Source of the DNA: Platynereis dumerilii
Taxonomy: Eukaryota; Annelida; Polychaeta; Phyllodocida; Nereididae
Length of the DNA: 64,000 nt
Direction: 5' to 3'
Assembly (NCBI GenBank): GCA_026936325.1
Contig: JAPTHN010000001.1
Coordinates: forward strand, 72,906,380 to 72,970,379
The notes under the pieces were generated by a model. The model ran no database searches and was not told where the DNA came from. It worked only from the letters and a program-made list of their open reading frames with translations. How positions within the stretch are numbered: the first letter of the stretch is position 1; every line of letters begins with the position of its first letter. Position numbers and translations under genes: made by a program. Shown here piece after piece: positions 10,506-20,096 of this stretch.

Positions 10506-11865
10506 TTCCACCTGGTCTTGGAAGGCTCCTACATACTATATATAGCATAAATAAGGTTTTTCTTCGAAATTATAAAAATTAGTTCCAGAAAAATGAAGAA
10601 TAATGCATCTACCATATGTGCAGAAATACAAGATGATCACATAAGCTGCTTCAAAAATAAATTTCAAGTTTCTATCACCTTGTAAAGTCCAGTACTATTA
10701 GCCTGTAATATTGTCAATTTAAGATGTATGTAGTTTTGGGGATTTTGTAGCATATTTTTATATTTGTAACTTGCTTGTGTTTGAATTTTAACAAAGTGCT
10801 TAAATGCCAACTGTCAGAGCCCACCTGTCAACAGGTAAGACTAACTGCCTTTGTGCAAGTCAGGGTCTGCATATTTGATTAGCTAGGGGTAATTAGCTTG
10901 TCAACTGACCACCCTCACAGGGGGGCCAGTCTGACCCCTGCATGAACTCTCTTTGTCTCTAGCCACAGTGGAGGGAAACTTTGGGAATCACCCCTTGAGT
11001 GAAGGGAACCCTTTTAATGATGTCACTATTGTGGCCAGTTGTGATTGGCTGTGAGAGCCAAGGCCAATAGCAAATGCATTGGAGCTTGAATGTCTGATTT
11101 CCTGAATAAAGCACTTCTATCTTGAAACTTGAACTGTAAACAGCTTGTGTTGGTTAACCTTTATTTGAACTGAGTCAGTGGAGATTTAGCCTTGAGATTG
11201 GTATTAGGAAACACAGATTAGTTGGGAAACAAAAACCAATTCCAAGAAGCAGAGAGAGATGCACTACCTCTCCTAAACTCCATAACCTGTCCCACATGGC
11301 CATTTTTGAACTTGAAATTAGTCAATTTTAGGAATCGTCCTGAGATTTTCTTCATGTGCATAAAAAGTATTGGAGTTAGAAATATGAATAAATTCATACC
11401 ACTAGAACTCGATACTGCCTCAATTTATGCAAAGTTTCAGGTCTAGTGAAAGCTCGGTTTCTGAGTGAAAAAATTCCAAAATCCCACAATTTACCCAAAT
11501 TTCGCAAAAATGAACCAAATTTAGCAGGCTGGTGCGAACAAATGGAAAGCATAATCTGTATTAGCTTCGGCCAGCAGCATTTTATACATCTGAGCTTGAT
11601 CTGTGTACAATGTTATTCACAATATCTTGAAAAACGTAGCTTCAGGAGCTTTTTGAAATGACTTGACAAGTGGAAAATAGAAATTTTAGTTTGCAGACCT
11701 TAATTTTGAAAATGCTGTCAAATTCAAATTACTTGGAATACAGGCAAAATATTTTGCATGGCTTCATAAAACATGTATGTACATGTAGCTTGTGTAATAA
11801 TTTCATTATAATCTGAAGCCATGATGTGGGAGACGTTGGTCCATTTGGCATGGAATGGCCCTGTA
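10506..11865. repeat. Right arm of large inverted repeat
   Basis: Reverse-complement counterpart of 7496-9528. It carries its own insertion at 10681-11282. The outer edge, GGCATGGAATGGCCC, meets a 21-bp array, as on the left side. Confidence 0.75.
10681..11282 (+). mobile_element. Solo-LTR-like fossil, ~0.6 kb
   Basis: An insertion into the right arm, defined by comparison with the left arm, which lacks it. It begins TG and ends CA. It is flanked by near-identical six-base repeats (TCACCT and TAACCT) and contains an AATAAA signal near 11104, downstream of a CCAAT-rich stretch. This layout fits a single LTR of an LTR retrotransposon with no internal region. The family is unknown and the repeats have diverged slightly, so it is not very recent. 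Confidence 0.45.
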
Positions 11866-12475
11866 GTAAATCGTTTGTACAATGTAGTAAATCGTTTGTA
11901 CAATGTAGTAAACCGTTTGTACAATGTAGTAAACCGTTTGTACAATTTGCTATATTGTTTGTACAATGTAGTAAATCGTTTGTACAATGTAGTAAATCGT
12001 TTGTACAATGTAGTAAATTGTTTGTACAATGTAGTAAATCGTTTGTACAATGTAGTATATCGTTTGTACAATATAGCAATTTAAATTGTTTGTACAATGT
12101 AGTACATTGTTTGTACAATGTAGTACATTGTTTGTACAATGTAGTACATTGTTTGTACAATATACTATATTGTTTGTACAATGTAGTATATCGTTTGTAC
12201 AATGTAGTAAACCGTTTGTACAATTTACTATATTGTTTGTACAATTTACTATATTGTTTGTACAATATACTATATTGTTTGTACAATGTAGTAAATTGTT
12301 TGTACAATGTAGTAAATTGTTTGTACAATGTAGTAAATTGTTTGTACAATGTAGTAAATTGTTTGTACAATATAGCAATTTAAATTGTTTGTACAATATA
12401 GTACATTGTTTGTACAATGTAGTAGATCGTTTGTACAATGTAGTAAATTGTTTGTACAATATAGTACAATATCAT
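11866..12475. repeat. 21-bp satellite array 6 (reverse orientation)
   Basis: About 29 units of GTTTGTACAATGTAGTAAATC and variants. The marker TATAGCAATTTAAATTG recurs at 12072 and 12371, so the higher-order period here is 299 bp, one monomer shorter than the 320 bp of array 1. Confidence 0.95.
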
Positions 12476-13983
12476 ATGACTAGCGGAAATACTTGCTTCT
12501 CATTGGCTGACAGCCGTGCAATATTATACAGTTATCGCACAGCACCGAGTGCAATATCAGTTTTTATGGCACCGAGGTGACTAATATTGCACGAGGGCGC
12601 AGCCCGAGTGCAATATTAGTCACCGAGGTGCCATAAAAACTGATATTGCACGAGGTGATGTGCAATAACTGTTATATCATATGGTTTTTTGTGTCAAATG
12701 CAAAGAAAAGGGCTGGAATTCCTTGTCCAAACTTTTTTTGTGTTTCTTTTGATTCGCCTTTTTATAATGTATCTCGTCAAAAGGCAATAAATATTTCACT
12801 CACAAAAATTTTTTTCACACTTTCGGAATGGAAAAATGATTTACTTGATGATGGATTTTATTTTAGATTTTTTTCTGAAACTTTATAGCGGACTTTACCC
12901 CTCTAAACACAAAAAAATCGGGAAAAATGCTCTTTTTTGGTCACTTATTGCTTTATTCTGGAAATAAAAATAATACAATCAATACAAAAAATTGATATCC
13001 TAATAGCCCTTAAATAGACGCATCTTTTGCCGCAAAAACGAGCTTTCTAACTGCCTCCGTTGCTGTACAGTGCACTTTTTACTAAAATCGGAAAACACAA
13101 ATTGTTTGCCAGCCTGTGGCTGCAGCAGCACTGAAACGTGGTGCTTCCTCTCAGGTCCGTCCAATCTTTTACATGTTAAAATGACCGTGCAATATAATGC
13201 GTGCAATATCGTAGAATATTGCACGGCTGTCAGCCAATAAGAAGCGAGTATTTCCGCTAGCCATATGATATTCTACGATATTGCACGCATTATATTAGCT
13301 TATATTGCACAGTCATTTCAACATGTAAGAGATTGGACGGACCTGAGAGGAAGCACCATGTTTCAGTGCTACTGCAGCCACAACCTGACAAAAAGATTGT
13401 GTTTTTCCATTTTACTAAAAGATTCACTGCACCGTAACGGAAGAAGATAGAAAGATGGTTTTTGCGGCAAAAGATGCGCCTATTAAAGGGCTATTAGGAT
13501 ATATTCTTTTCGTACTGATTATTTTATTTGTTTGATCAGAATAAAGCAATAAATGACCGAAAAACGGCATTTTTGACGATTTTTCCGTGATTTTTTAGTG
13601 TTTAGAGGTCTAAAGTCTGCTATAAAGTTTCAGAAAAAAATCTGAAATAAAACCCGTCATCAAGTAAATCATTTTTCCATTCCGAAAGTGTGAAAAAAAT
13701 TTTTGTGAGTGAAATATTTATTGCCTTTTGACGCCATACATTTTAAAAAGGCGAATCAAAAGAAACACAAAATGAGTTTGGACAAGGAATTCCAGCCCTT
13801 TTCTTTGCATTTGACACAAAAAACCATATGATATAACAGTTATTGCACATCACCTCGTGCAATATCAGTTTTTATGGCACCTCGGTGACTAATATTGCAC
13901 TCGGGCTGCGCCCTCGTGCAATATTAGTCACCTCGGTGCCATAAAAACTGATATTGCACTCGGTGCTGTGCGATAACTGTATA
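12476..13983. mobile_element. 1.5-kb hairpin (foldback) inserted in the satellite
   Basis: Two ~0.7-kb arms are inverted and nearly identical: AATGCAAAGAAAAGGGCTGG at 12698 and its complement near 13800, and a CACTTTCGGAATGGAAAAATG block likewise. The outer parts of the arms hold the CACCGAGGTG/GAGGGCGCAGCC palindrome family. The loop near 13220-13267 carries ATTGGCTGACAGCC in inverse orientation to a copy just outside the left arm (12500-12515). The satellite array resumes at the right edge, so this is an insertion into the array. Confidence 0.75.
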
Positions 13984-14085
13984 TTGTTTGTACAATGTAG
14001 TAAATTGTTTGTACAATGTAGTAAATTGTTTGTACAATGTAGTAAATTGTTTGTACAATATAGTAAATCGTTTGTACAATTTAAC
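13984..14085. repeat. 21-bp satellite array 7 (reverse orientation)
   Basis: Five units continuing the orientation of array 6. The last units before the A/T tract are the reverse complement of the first units of array 1, which supports the two-ended structure of the giant element. Confidence 0.9.
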
Positions 14086-14365
14086 TTTTTTTTTTTTTTT
14101 CATGTCCTAAAATGGCTTCCGTACACAACAAAATTTAAAAAAAAAGAAAATTTCCACAAAAAAAATTATTTGCGAAAAAAAAAAAATTTCCAGAAAAAAA
14201 AAAAATTTCCCCAAAAAAAAAATCATCATGGAACAAAACAATTATGGACTTCACTTTCGGTCAATATCAGGTTTTACGGATCTGACCTAGATCCGAAGGC
14301 CGAGGTGAATATCGCCGGTCAGGTCCATAAAACCTGATATTGACCTCAACCGAAGTCCATAATTG
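14086..14365. repeat. Right terminal block: A/T tract plus palindrome
   Basis: After a T-run and CATGTCCTAAAATGGCTTCC comes an A-rich tract with AAATTTCC words, then CATCATGGAACAAAAC, then the terminal palindrome at 14246-14365. All are inverted relative to the left end at 382-540 and 1490-1518. TATTATA follows at 14366-14372. Confidence 0.8.
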
Positions 14366-14372
14366 TATTATA

Positions 14373-15225
14373 TGGCACGGCTGTTGGCCAATGAGAAGCG
14401 AGTATTTTCGCTAGCCATGTGATATATTATATAAATATTTGATGGTGAGGAGTCCAATATAGAGTATAATTGGACGAAGAAAAGCTATATAGTTTTTCTT
14501 CGTCCAATTATACTCTATATTGGACGACTTACCATCTAATATTTGTTATATTCTCCATAAATGAACCCACTTTTAAAGAAATATGTTTAATCACTTTGAC
14601 TGTGCTGGAAAGCCAGTTTGTGTTTCTTTTGGTAAAACTGCACAATTCTCTTCAAAATGTATCTCGTCATATTTCAGCAATGGGTGGCCATAAAAATGTA
14701 AAATTTACATATTCTGAATCTATATTTCATAACCAAGAAGGCTCTTTATATTTGATATTTTTTATTTCAATTTTATAGCACAATGTTTATCTTTAAACAC
14801 ATGAATTAACGTGAAAAATGGTTGAAAAAGTGAAATTTTTGTCATTCAATGTCATACCATGGTCCCATAACCTGTGTGAGCAATGTTACATTTACTTAAT
14901 GTTGTTGTCCCGATCAATACTCAACTTTTGACATCATTTGTGTTTTTCTGTGTCTTCCCATTGACGTGCAATTAATTTTTTACTAAAAGTAAAAAACACA
15001 ACTTTTCGTCTTGCTGATGCTGCAGCAGGGCACAGCAGAAGGTGTTCCCTCTCAGGTCCTCCCTCACTGCCCTATAATATGGCAATAAAACTCCTCACTG
15101 CACAATATAACTTCTCACTGTCCAATATAACTTTTCACTGTCCAATATAACTTTTTCTCTGCCTAATACAGCAAGGATATTATTCAAGAATACTCGCTTG
15201 TGATTGGCTGACACAATTCGAGTGG
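14373..15225. mobile_element. Diverged foldback relative
   Basis: The left edge (GGCCAATGAGAAGCGAGTATT) and right edge (GAATACTCGCTTGTGATTGG) are imperfect inverted copies of the same motif. That motif also occurs at the edge and loop of the 1.5-kb hairpin. Interior words such as TTTGTGTTTCTTTTG and AATGTATCTCGTCA are shared with the hairpin arms at 12740. It looks like an older, single-armed member of that family. Confidence 0.5.
14452..14525. repeat. 74-bp perfect-armed palindrome
   Basis: GTCCAATATAGAGTATAATT runs into its own reverse complement around a short GCTATATAG centre. On either side are looser copies of the word TCCAATATA. It could form a strong hairpin in RNA or extrude as a cruciform. 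Confidence 0.9.
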
Positions 15226-15345
15226 AGAATATATCTATCTATCAAATAATATCAATTTATTTATCCATCTGTGGGTCGATCTATCTATCTATTTATCTAT
15301 TATCTATCTATCCATCTATCTATTTATCTTTCTATTCATCTGTCT
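15224..15345. repeat. Degenerate (TCTA)n microsatellite
   Basis: TCTATCTAT-rich stretch with TCCATC, TTTATC and TGGGTCGATC interruptions. Confidence 0.85.
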
Positions 15346-15914
15346 ATTATATTTTTTGTTTATTTTATCTCTCTAATATTCTAAATTTATCTGACTTTAT
15401 ATGTATTAAACAGTTACATAACTGCCTTTCATAAATTGAATATGAAATAAAAATAAAAGAACTTATGGTAACTCTGTAATTCCCACAAAAAAGATTTTAA
15501 CATTTTAAAGTGCTGCGCGAATGTCATGGCAGTGCCATTAACATATTAATGCACTTGGAAATGTTCATATGAGTAATGCATAATTTCACAGGAAATATAT
15601 ATATATAACACAAATATACAATTAATTATTTTTGTTAAAACAGTTAGCCTATCCCAACTAATTCAATCTATATTACATGCTCTTGGTAGGTTTATATTAC
15701 CTTCAAACTTAAAATTACCTTGTGAATGCAGGTCATGTATCTTCTCAAATTCTCAGCATTAAACTGGGTGGCATTTAAGTTGACAGAAAGTATCATTAAG
15801 GCAGATTTAAGTACCAATTACATTTAAGTTGTCTATTGTTATGTTTCACAGCTAAGATTCATGTTTGCAGAAACAAACAAACAAACTGGTATGATAGCAA
15901 TGTTGTGTTATGGT
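15346..15914. other. No feature seen
   Basis: AT-rich sequence with a short (TA)n at 15596-15608. No ORF or known repeat. Confidence 0.5.
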
Positions 15915-16103
15915 CAGGGGTGTATCCAGAAAATGTTGGACCGGGGGGGGGGTTTACCAATGAAAATGTACTAAAAATATCCGGATTTTTTTTACATTAG
16001 AATGTGCAGGCCAAAGGTGGGGGGGGGGGGGTTGAACCCCTAAACCCCCCCCCCCGGGGAGGGGATTGAACCCCTAAATCCCCCCCCCCCGGATCTGCTA
16101 CTG
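15915..16103. mobile_element. G/C-tract MITE, hAT-like ends
   Basis: The left end CAGGGGTGTATCCAG and the complement of the right end, CAGTAGCAGATCCGG, are imperfect inverted repeats. Long poly-G and poly-C runs fill the interior. Only a five-base ATGGT is shared by the flanks, so the duplication is not secure. A related end lies at 24126-24140. Confidence 0.5.
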
Positions 16104-16129
16104 ATGGTTTAGCACAGTGGGCCTGTAAC

Positions 16130-16830
16130 AAAACAAACTGGGACACAGCTGGACATGCTGGGGCATAGCTGGACATACTGGGACTTATATGGACATACTG
16201 GGACTTATATGGACAAATAGATTGTATGAGGAATTGTAGGATGTACATGCACTTATCTGGATATATTAGGATTTTTTGGATACATCTGGACATATCAGGA
16301 CATATTTGGGCTTATTGAGACATACAGGGCGTAGAAGGACAGACAGGATGTATGGGGATTTGTAGGGAGTACATAGACTTACCAGACCCGTTTGAACATA
16401 TTTGGACTAATGGGACATAGCAGGACACACTGGGACATAGCAGGACATACTGGGACATAGCAGGACATGGCAGGACATACTGGGACATAGCAGGACATAC
16501 TGGGACATAGCAGGACATACTGGGATCTGGCAGGACATACTGGGACATAGCAGGACATATTGGGACATAGCAAGACATACTGGGACATAGCAGGACATAA
16601 TGAGATTTATCTGGACCTTTCGGGACGTATTTGGGCTTATTGACACATACAGGACGTACAAGGACACACAGGATGTATAAGGATTTGTAGGGAGTATATG
16701 GACTTACCGGACCTGTTTGAACATATTTGGACTTATGGGACTCGGTCGTGCATATTGAACTAACATGGGATTTACTTGGACTTAAAAGGGACATATTCGG
16801 ACGTATTTGCACTTACAGGACTAACAGGAC
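16130..16830. repeat. ~20-bp GGACATA minisatellite with higher-order repeat
   Basis: The core at 16400-16600 is tandem CAGGACATACTGGGACATAG (20 bp). Degenerate GGACATA/GGACTTA units extend to both sides. The segment from AGGACAGACAGGATGTAT to GACTAATGGG near 16340-16415 recurs near 16658-16740, showing a higher-order unit of about 320 bp. The reverse strand yields long repetitive ORFs (CPAMSQYVLL-type) that are artefacts of the repeat. Confidence 0.85.
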
Positions 16831-18513
16831 CTGCAGGACTTATGCGATGAAATGGGGCCTGACATTTGAGTTAACAAGACAATCTTCTTTTTTCGACATA
16901 TCATTTAGTTGCAAGGTTGTTAAGAAAATGTCATTTTGATAACTTGCTTGATGATTTTAGCCTTGAGTTATTCAACTATATTGTGGTTTTTATGAAAACA
17001 CCAAACATTTCCGTATTTCCTCAAACTCTTGTTGGTTTGATATGGGAGACAAGCCCCTGAAACCAATTGGGGTTTTTTGGAGGCTTTTAGTTTCTATGGT
17101 ATATTTTGTTTTATGCTCGTTGGTTGTGAAACTTTATCAAGTACACAAATACAAATACATAAATGCAGGGCATAAAGCCCCAATCACCAAACCTTCCATG
17201 ATCTAGTCCACAAAAAAAATTAACATTCAAAAGAAAAGAGGTTCATGGAATATTGAAGATCTCCATATGCAATTGCGAAAACTGGGAAGCATTGAAAAGT
17301 GCAATGATCGGCAACTCCTCTCGGCCTCTTTGAAAAGGGACACCCTGTCTCCTCTCTACTCAAGAAAATTACTTTTTTCCCTTTTGTGCTATTTGAGCCA
17401 ATCTGCAACAACATATGCATTTTTTCCACGAAGGTTTGTCAAGGCAGTTTTTTTTATTAGATAACTGTCGTTTCAAAAAAATGTGTCTGGGTTTTTTAGT
17501 TTTTCGACTTTTTATTGTTGTTTTCTTTTTTACTATTTTTAAAGCCGTTAGTCTCTCAGGTCTTCCCTGGCAACATTTCTTTGAGATTAAAGTGGCTTAC
17601 TTTAGCATTTGGACAGTTATCGTCCACTTTTCTTTTCATGCTTTCATTGCTCTGAACATTAAATCGTATCATTCATGCATTATTCATCAATTTGAAAAAA
17701 GTCACTTTATACAATTTTATGACACTCAGTTCATTAAATAAAAAAATAAAAAGAAGACATTCAAGGCTTGTGATTACTCAATTGGCTTTCAGTAAGACCC
17801 TTGAGGCACACCATGCATACGATGAAATAAAAATTGGCATGATTCTAAAATAGTTCTGCCGTCTGCTTTGTAAGCCACTGGTTCACATGACAAAATGACA
17901 TCAATGTTTGTTTGCCACCATTCCTTTTTTTTGGTTTGTTGAGAAAATGGAAGTTTCGCTTTTCAAGATCATCAATGTGTTTGTACAATTTATAATGGCG
18001 CATCAAGAATACATTACAAGTTAAAGGACCCTTAAGGTAAAAAAACTGAAAAAGAACCATTAAAGCTTGGAAAAATTGTTATATTGGGACTACACAATTA
18101 TTCAATCGGCTCATCAAGTAATCCCCCATAATATTCCAAAGTCAGGCTATATATACATTATACAGTAAAGCAATTCAAATAAGTATAAGCTTATATTCAT
18201 CAGAACTGGCTTGCTTTGACAAAAGCATAATCTCAGACCATCCAATGACCTCATGAAGTTGCTTGAATAGGCAAATATAATTCATCAGTGACACAAACAC
18301 ACCAATATGGTCAGGCTTATATCCAAATTATTTGAAATTCTTATATGTTTCAGGCTTTGCATCACTATCGCAATATATTATGCAGCAATAATTTTACTCT
18401 CATTAAATTGTAATTTTTATTTACAAACCGTAAAATTGCAAGTTTGTTGAAACTAAAGTCTCAAGCATAGTGGTATAGATTTGCTATTTCCTGGCTCAAA
18501 ATTGGATTATTTA
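16831..18513. other. No gene seen; SINE tail fragment
   Basis: Unique-looking AT-rich DNA with scattered short ORFs of low complexity. At about 17150-17195 lies CATAAATGCAGGGCATAAAG followed by CCCCAATCA, the 3' tail of the SINE family seen at 47535. Nothing else is recognised. Confidence 0.5.
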
Positions 18514-18877
18514 CAGCCAAACACTTTGATATAGAATTAGAGTGGACTGTGGCTTGGTGAAAATGGCACTTTGTGTGTCATCATATGCTGATGATTTGTC
18601 ATGATCAAACCCAATACTTTCAATGTTAATTTGATTGAAGTCGACTTATCCCACTTGTTGGTGACAGCCAAACGAAAGGATTTTGCATCCGATTTTCACT
18701 ATAAAATCCGTTATGAGAAGCCAAATGACTTTCTCTTTATCATGACTAATCAAACAGCCTCTATGTTTCCCATGTTGAAAGTAGAGAAGATGACACTTCA
18801 TCGGCTATCATGAGTCACAAAATGCCATTTTCACAGTGCCACAGTCCACTCTAATTCTATATCAAAGTGTTTTGCTG
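18514..18877. mobile_element. Tc1/mariner-type MITE, 364 bp, copy 1
   Basis: The ends are long inverted repeats (CAGCCAAACACTTTGATAT and its counterpart) flanked by TA on both sides. The same element occurs at 24506-24869, also 364 bp, and at 62775-63143. A short open frame inside copies 1 and 2 is interrupted in copy 3, so coding is unlikely. The TA duplication and the CAGTGAAACAC-type ends fit the Tc1/mariner superfamily. Confidence 0.8.
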
Positions 18878-20096
18878 TAAGGGAATTTGAGTGCATGACA
18901 AACAACATTGTCATACATTGTATTAACAGATTAAAAAACTGCAGATGCAATTATGAAGAATTTAATATTTTATTCATTTCAAATATTTCTTATCATTTAT
19001 ATGCAAAAGTATTTCTGCTTTATCGCTGTCAACATGCACACTGCATCTATCAACAATGTAGGTGTGTCATGGATAATATTCACGGCACTCAGGCGGCACT
19101 GTCATATATATTATCCACATATACAAACCAATAATTGTTTCTGCATCTTGAAGATTGATGTTGTTAGCACAATTTAGTTGCTGCCTGCTACACACACATT
19201 GTCAGACATTGATAGATAGACCCAGACAATGGTAATATTGCACATGTATAATAGAAAATGTCACTGGGAGTAATTTAACATCATATTTTGTATATTTTCC
19301 ATAGATGTATCGATTTGGATGTCTTGGTTGTATAAAAAGACAAGTAAACTTGAGATGTTCTGGTATTATTCTTACATGTAATCAAATTTTAATTACTAAT
19401 ATTTATGTAATTACCAAATCTGTGTTAGATTGCATTCGAAGTTTTGTCTTTGAATCGAATGATAAGGAAGCATGCACTCTAAAATCCTAAAAATATTTCT
19501 TGCAACATCTGTAGCATATACTTTATATGTATTATGGGATGGGCGTGGGTTGATCTCATCATTATTCATTAATCTGCTTGAATGATACGACACATTTTTT
19601 GGAATCAGTCTGTAAATAATCTGATAATCTGAAGCAAATTATATCTTTCATTAACGTCATTTATCCAGTAATCCATTTTTTCACCAGACAAATTTGTTGG
19701 AACAAGGCCTTATTAATGGCTTTTGTGGAAGTCCAGTGCAATAAATAAGAGCTCTGTGGAGCCACGATAGCTTCTCTTGGGTCATCCCCCCTTTTACTCT
19801 GTCATTGTCCATTACATACAACAATCCAAGCTGATAAAATGCTTCATTACTGCTTTGTATGGATGTAGGAAACAGCAGTCGGCTGCAGTTATCTCTGCAT
19901 CAAAGTCAATGAATGACTTGTGAGTACTGTCCGATTGACTTCCAAAATATGTGACTGCAGGCTCTTGCGTTTAATTTATTAATAGTAAATTTGGAATGTA
20001 TTTGAAAATACACTCCGTTGGAGGGACTGCACTACGAGATTTTAGCATCGTTAAATTTGCACTTAAAATTTGAAAATCAATTCTGCATTCATCCAT
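18878..20096. other. No feature seen
   Basis: AT-rich sequence with only short ORFs. The triplicated segment begins at its right edge. Confidence 0.5.

Larger units (their letters stand above)
382..14365. mobile_element. Giant foldback (TU-like) element, ~14 kb, composite
   Basis: The two ends are inverted copies of one palindromic block starting CAATTATGGACTTCGG. Just inside the palindromes both ends carry an inverted copy of a TTTTGTTCCATGATG segment, then T/A-rich tracts, then a segment reading GGAAGCCATTTTAGGACATG, then a 21-bp satellite array. Outside both ends lies the 7-bp direct repeat TATTATA, which looks like a target-site duplication. No transposase is visible. Known comparison: sea urchin TU foldback elements also have long inverted repeats whose outer part is made of short tandem repeats. 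Membership of that family is inference. Many later insertions are nested inside. The alternative is two related foldback ends brought together by chance, with the 7-bp AT-rich match accidental. Confidence 0.6.

Noticed and set aside
1519-14085. Regular short repeats resembling a CRISPR array
   Set aside because: The 21-bp units are directly tandem with no unique spacers, there are no cas genes, and the DNA is clearly eukaryotic.
382-14365. Polinton/Maverick or other virus-like element as an explanation for the 14-kb inverted structure
   Set aside because: No capsid, polymerase, integrase or ATPase sequence is visible, and the duplication is 7 bp instead of the usual 6. The interior is satellites and nested MITEs.
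16312-16812. 166-codon reverse ORF rich in C, P and Y
   Set aside because: A translation of the GGACATA minisatellite; repetitive in several frames with no domain.
17415-17741. 108-codon hydrophobic ORF as a membrane protein
   Set aside because: Its hydrophobicity comes from T-rich DNA; no splice, start or family support.
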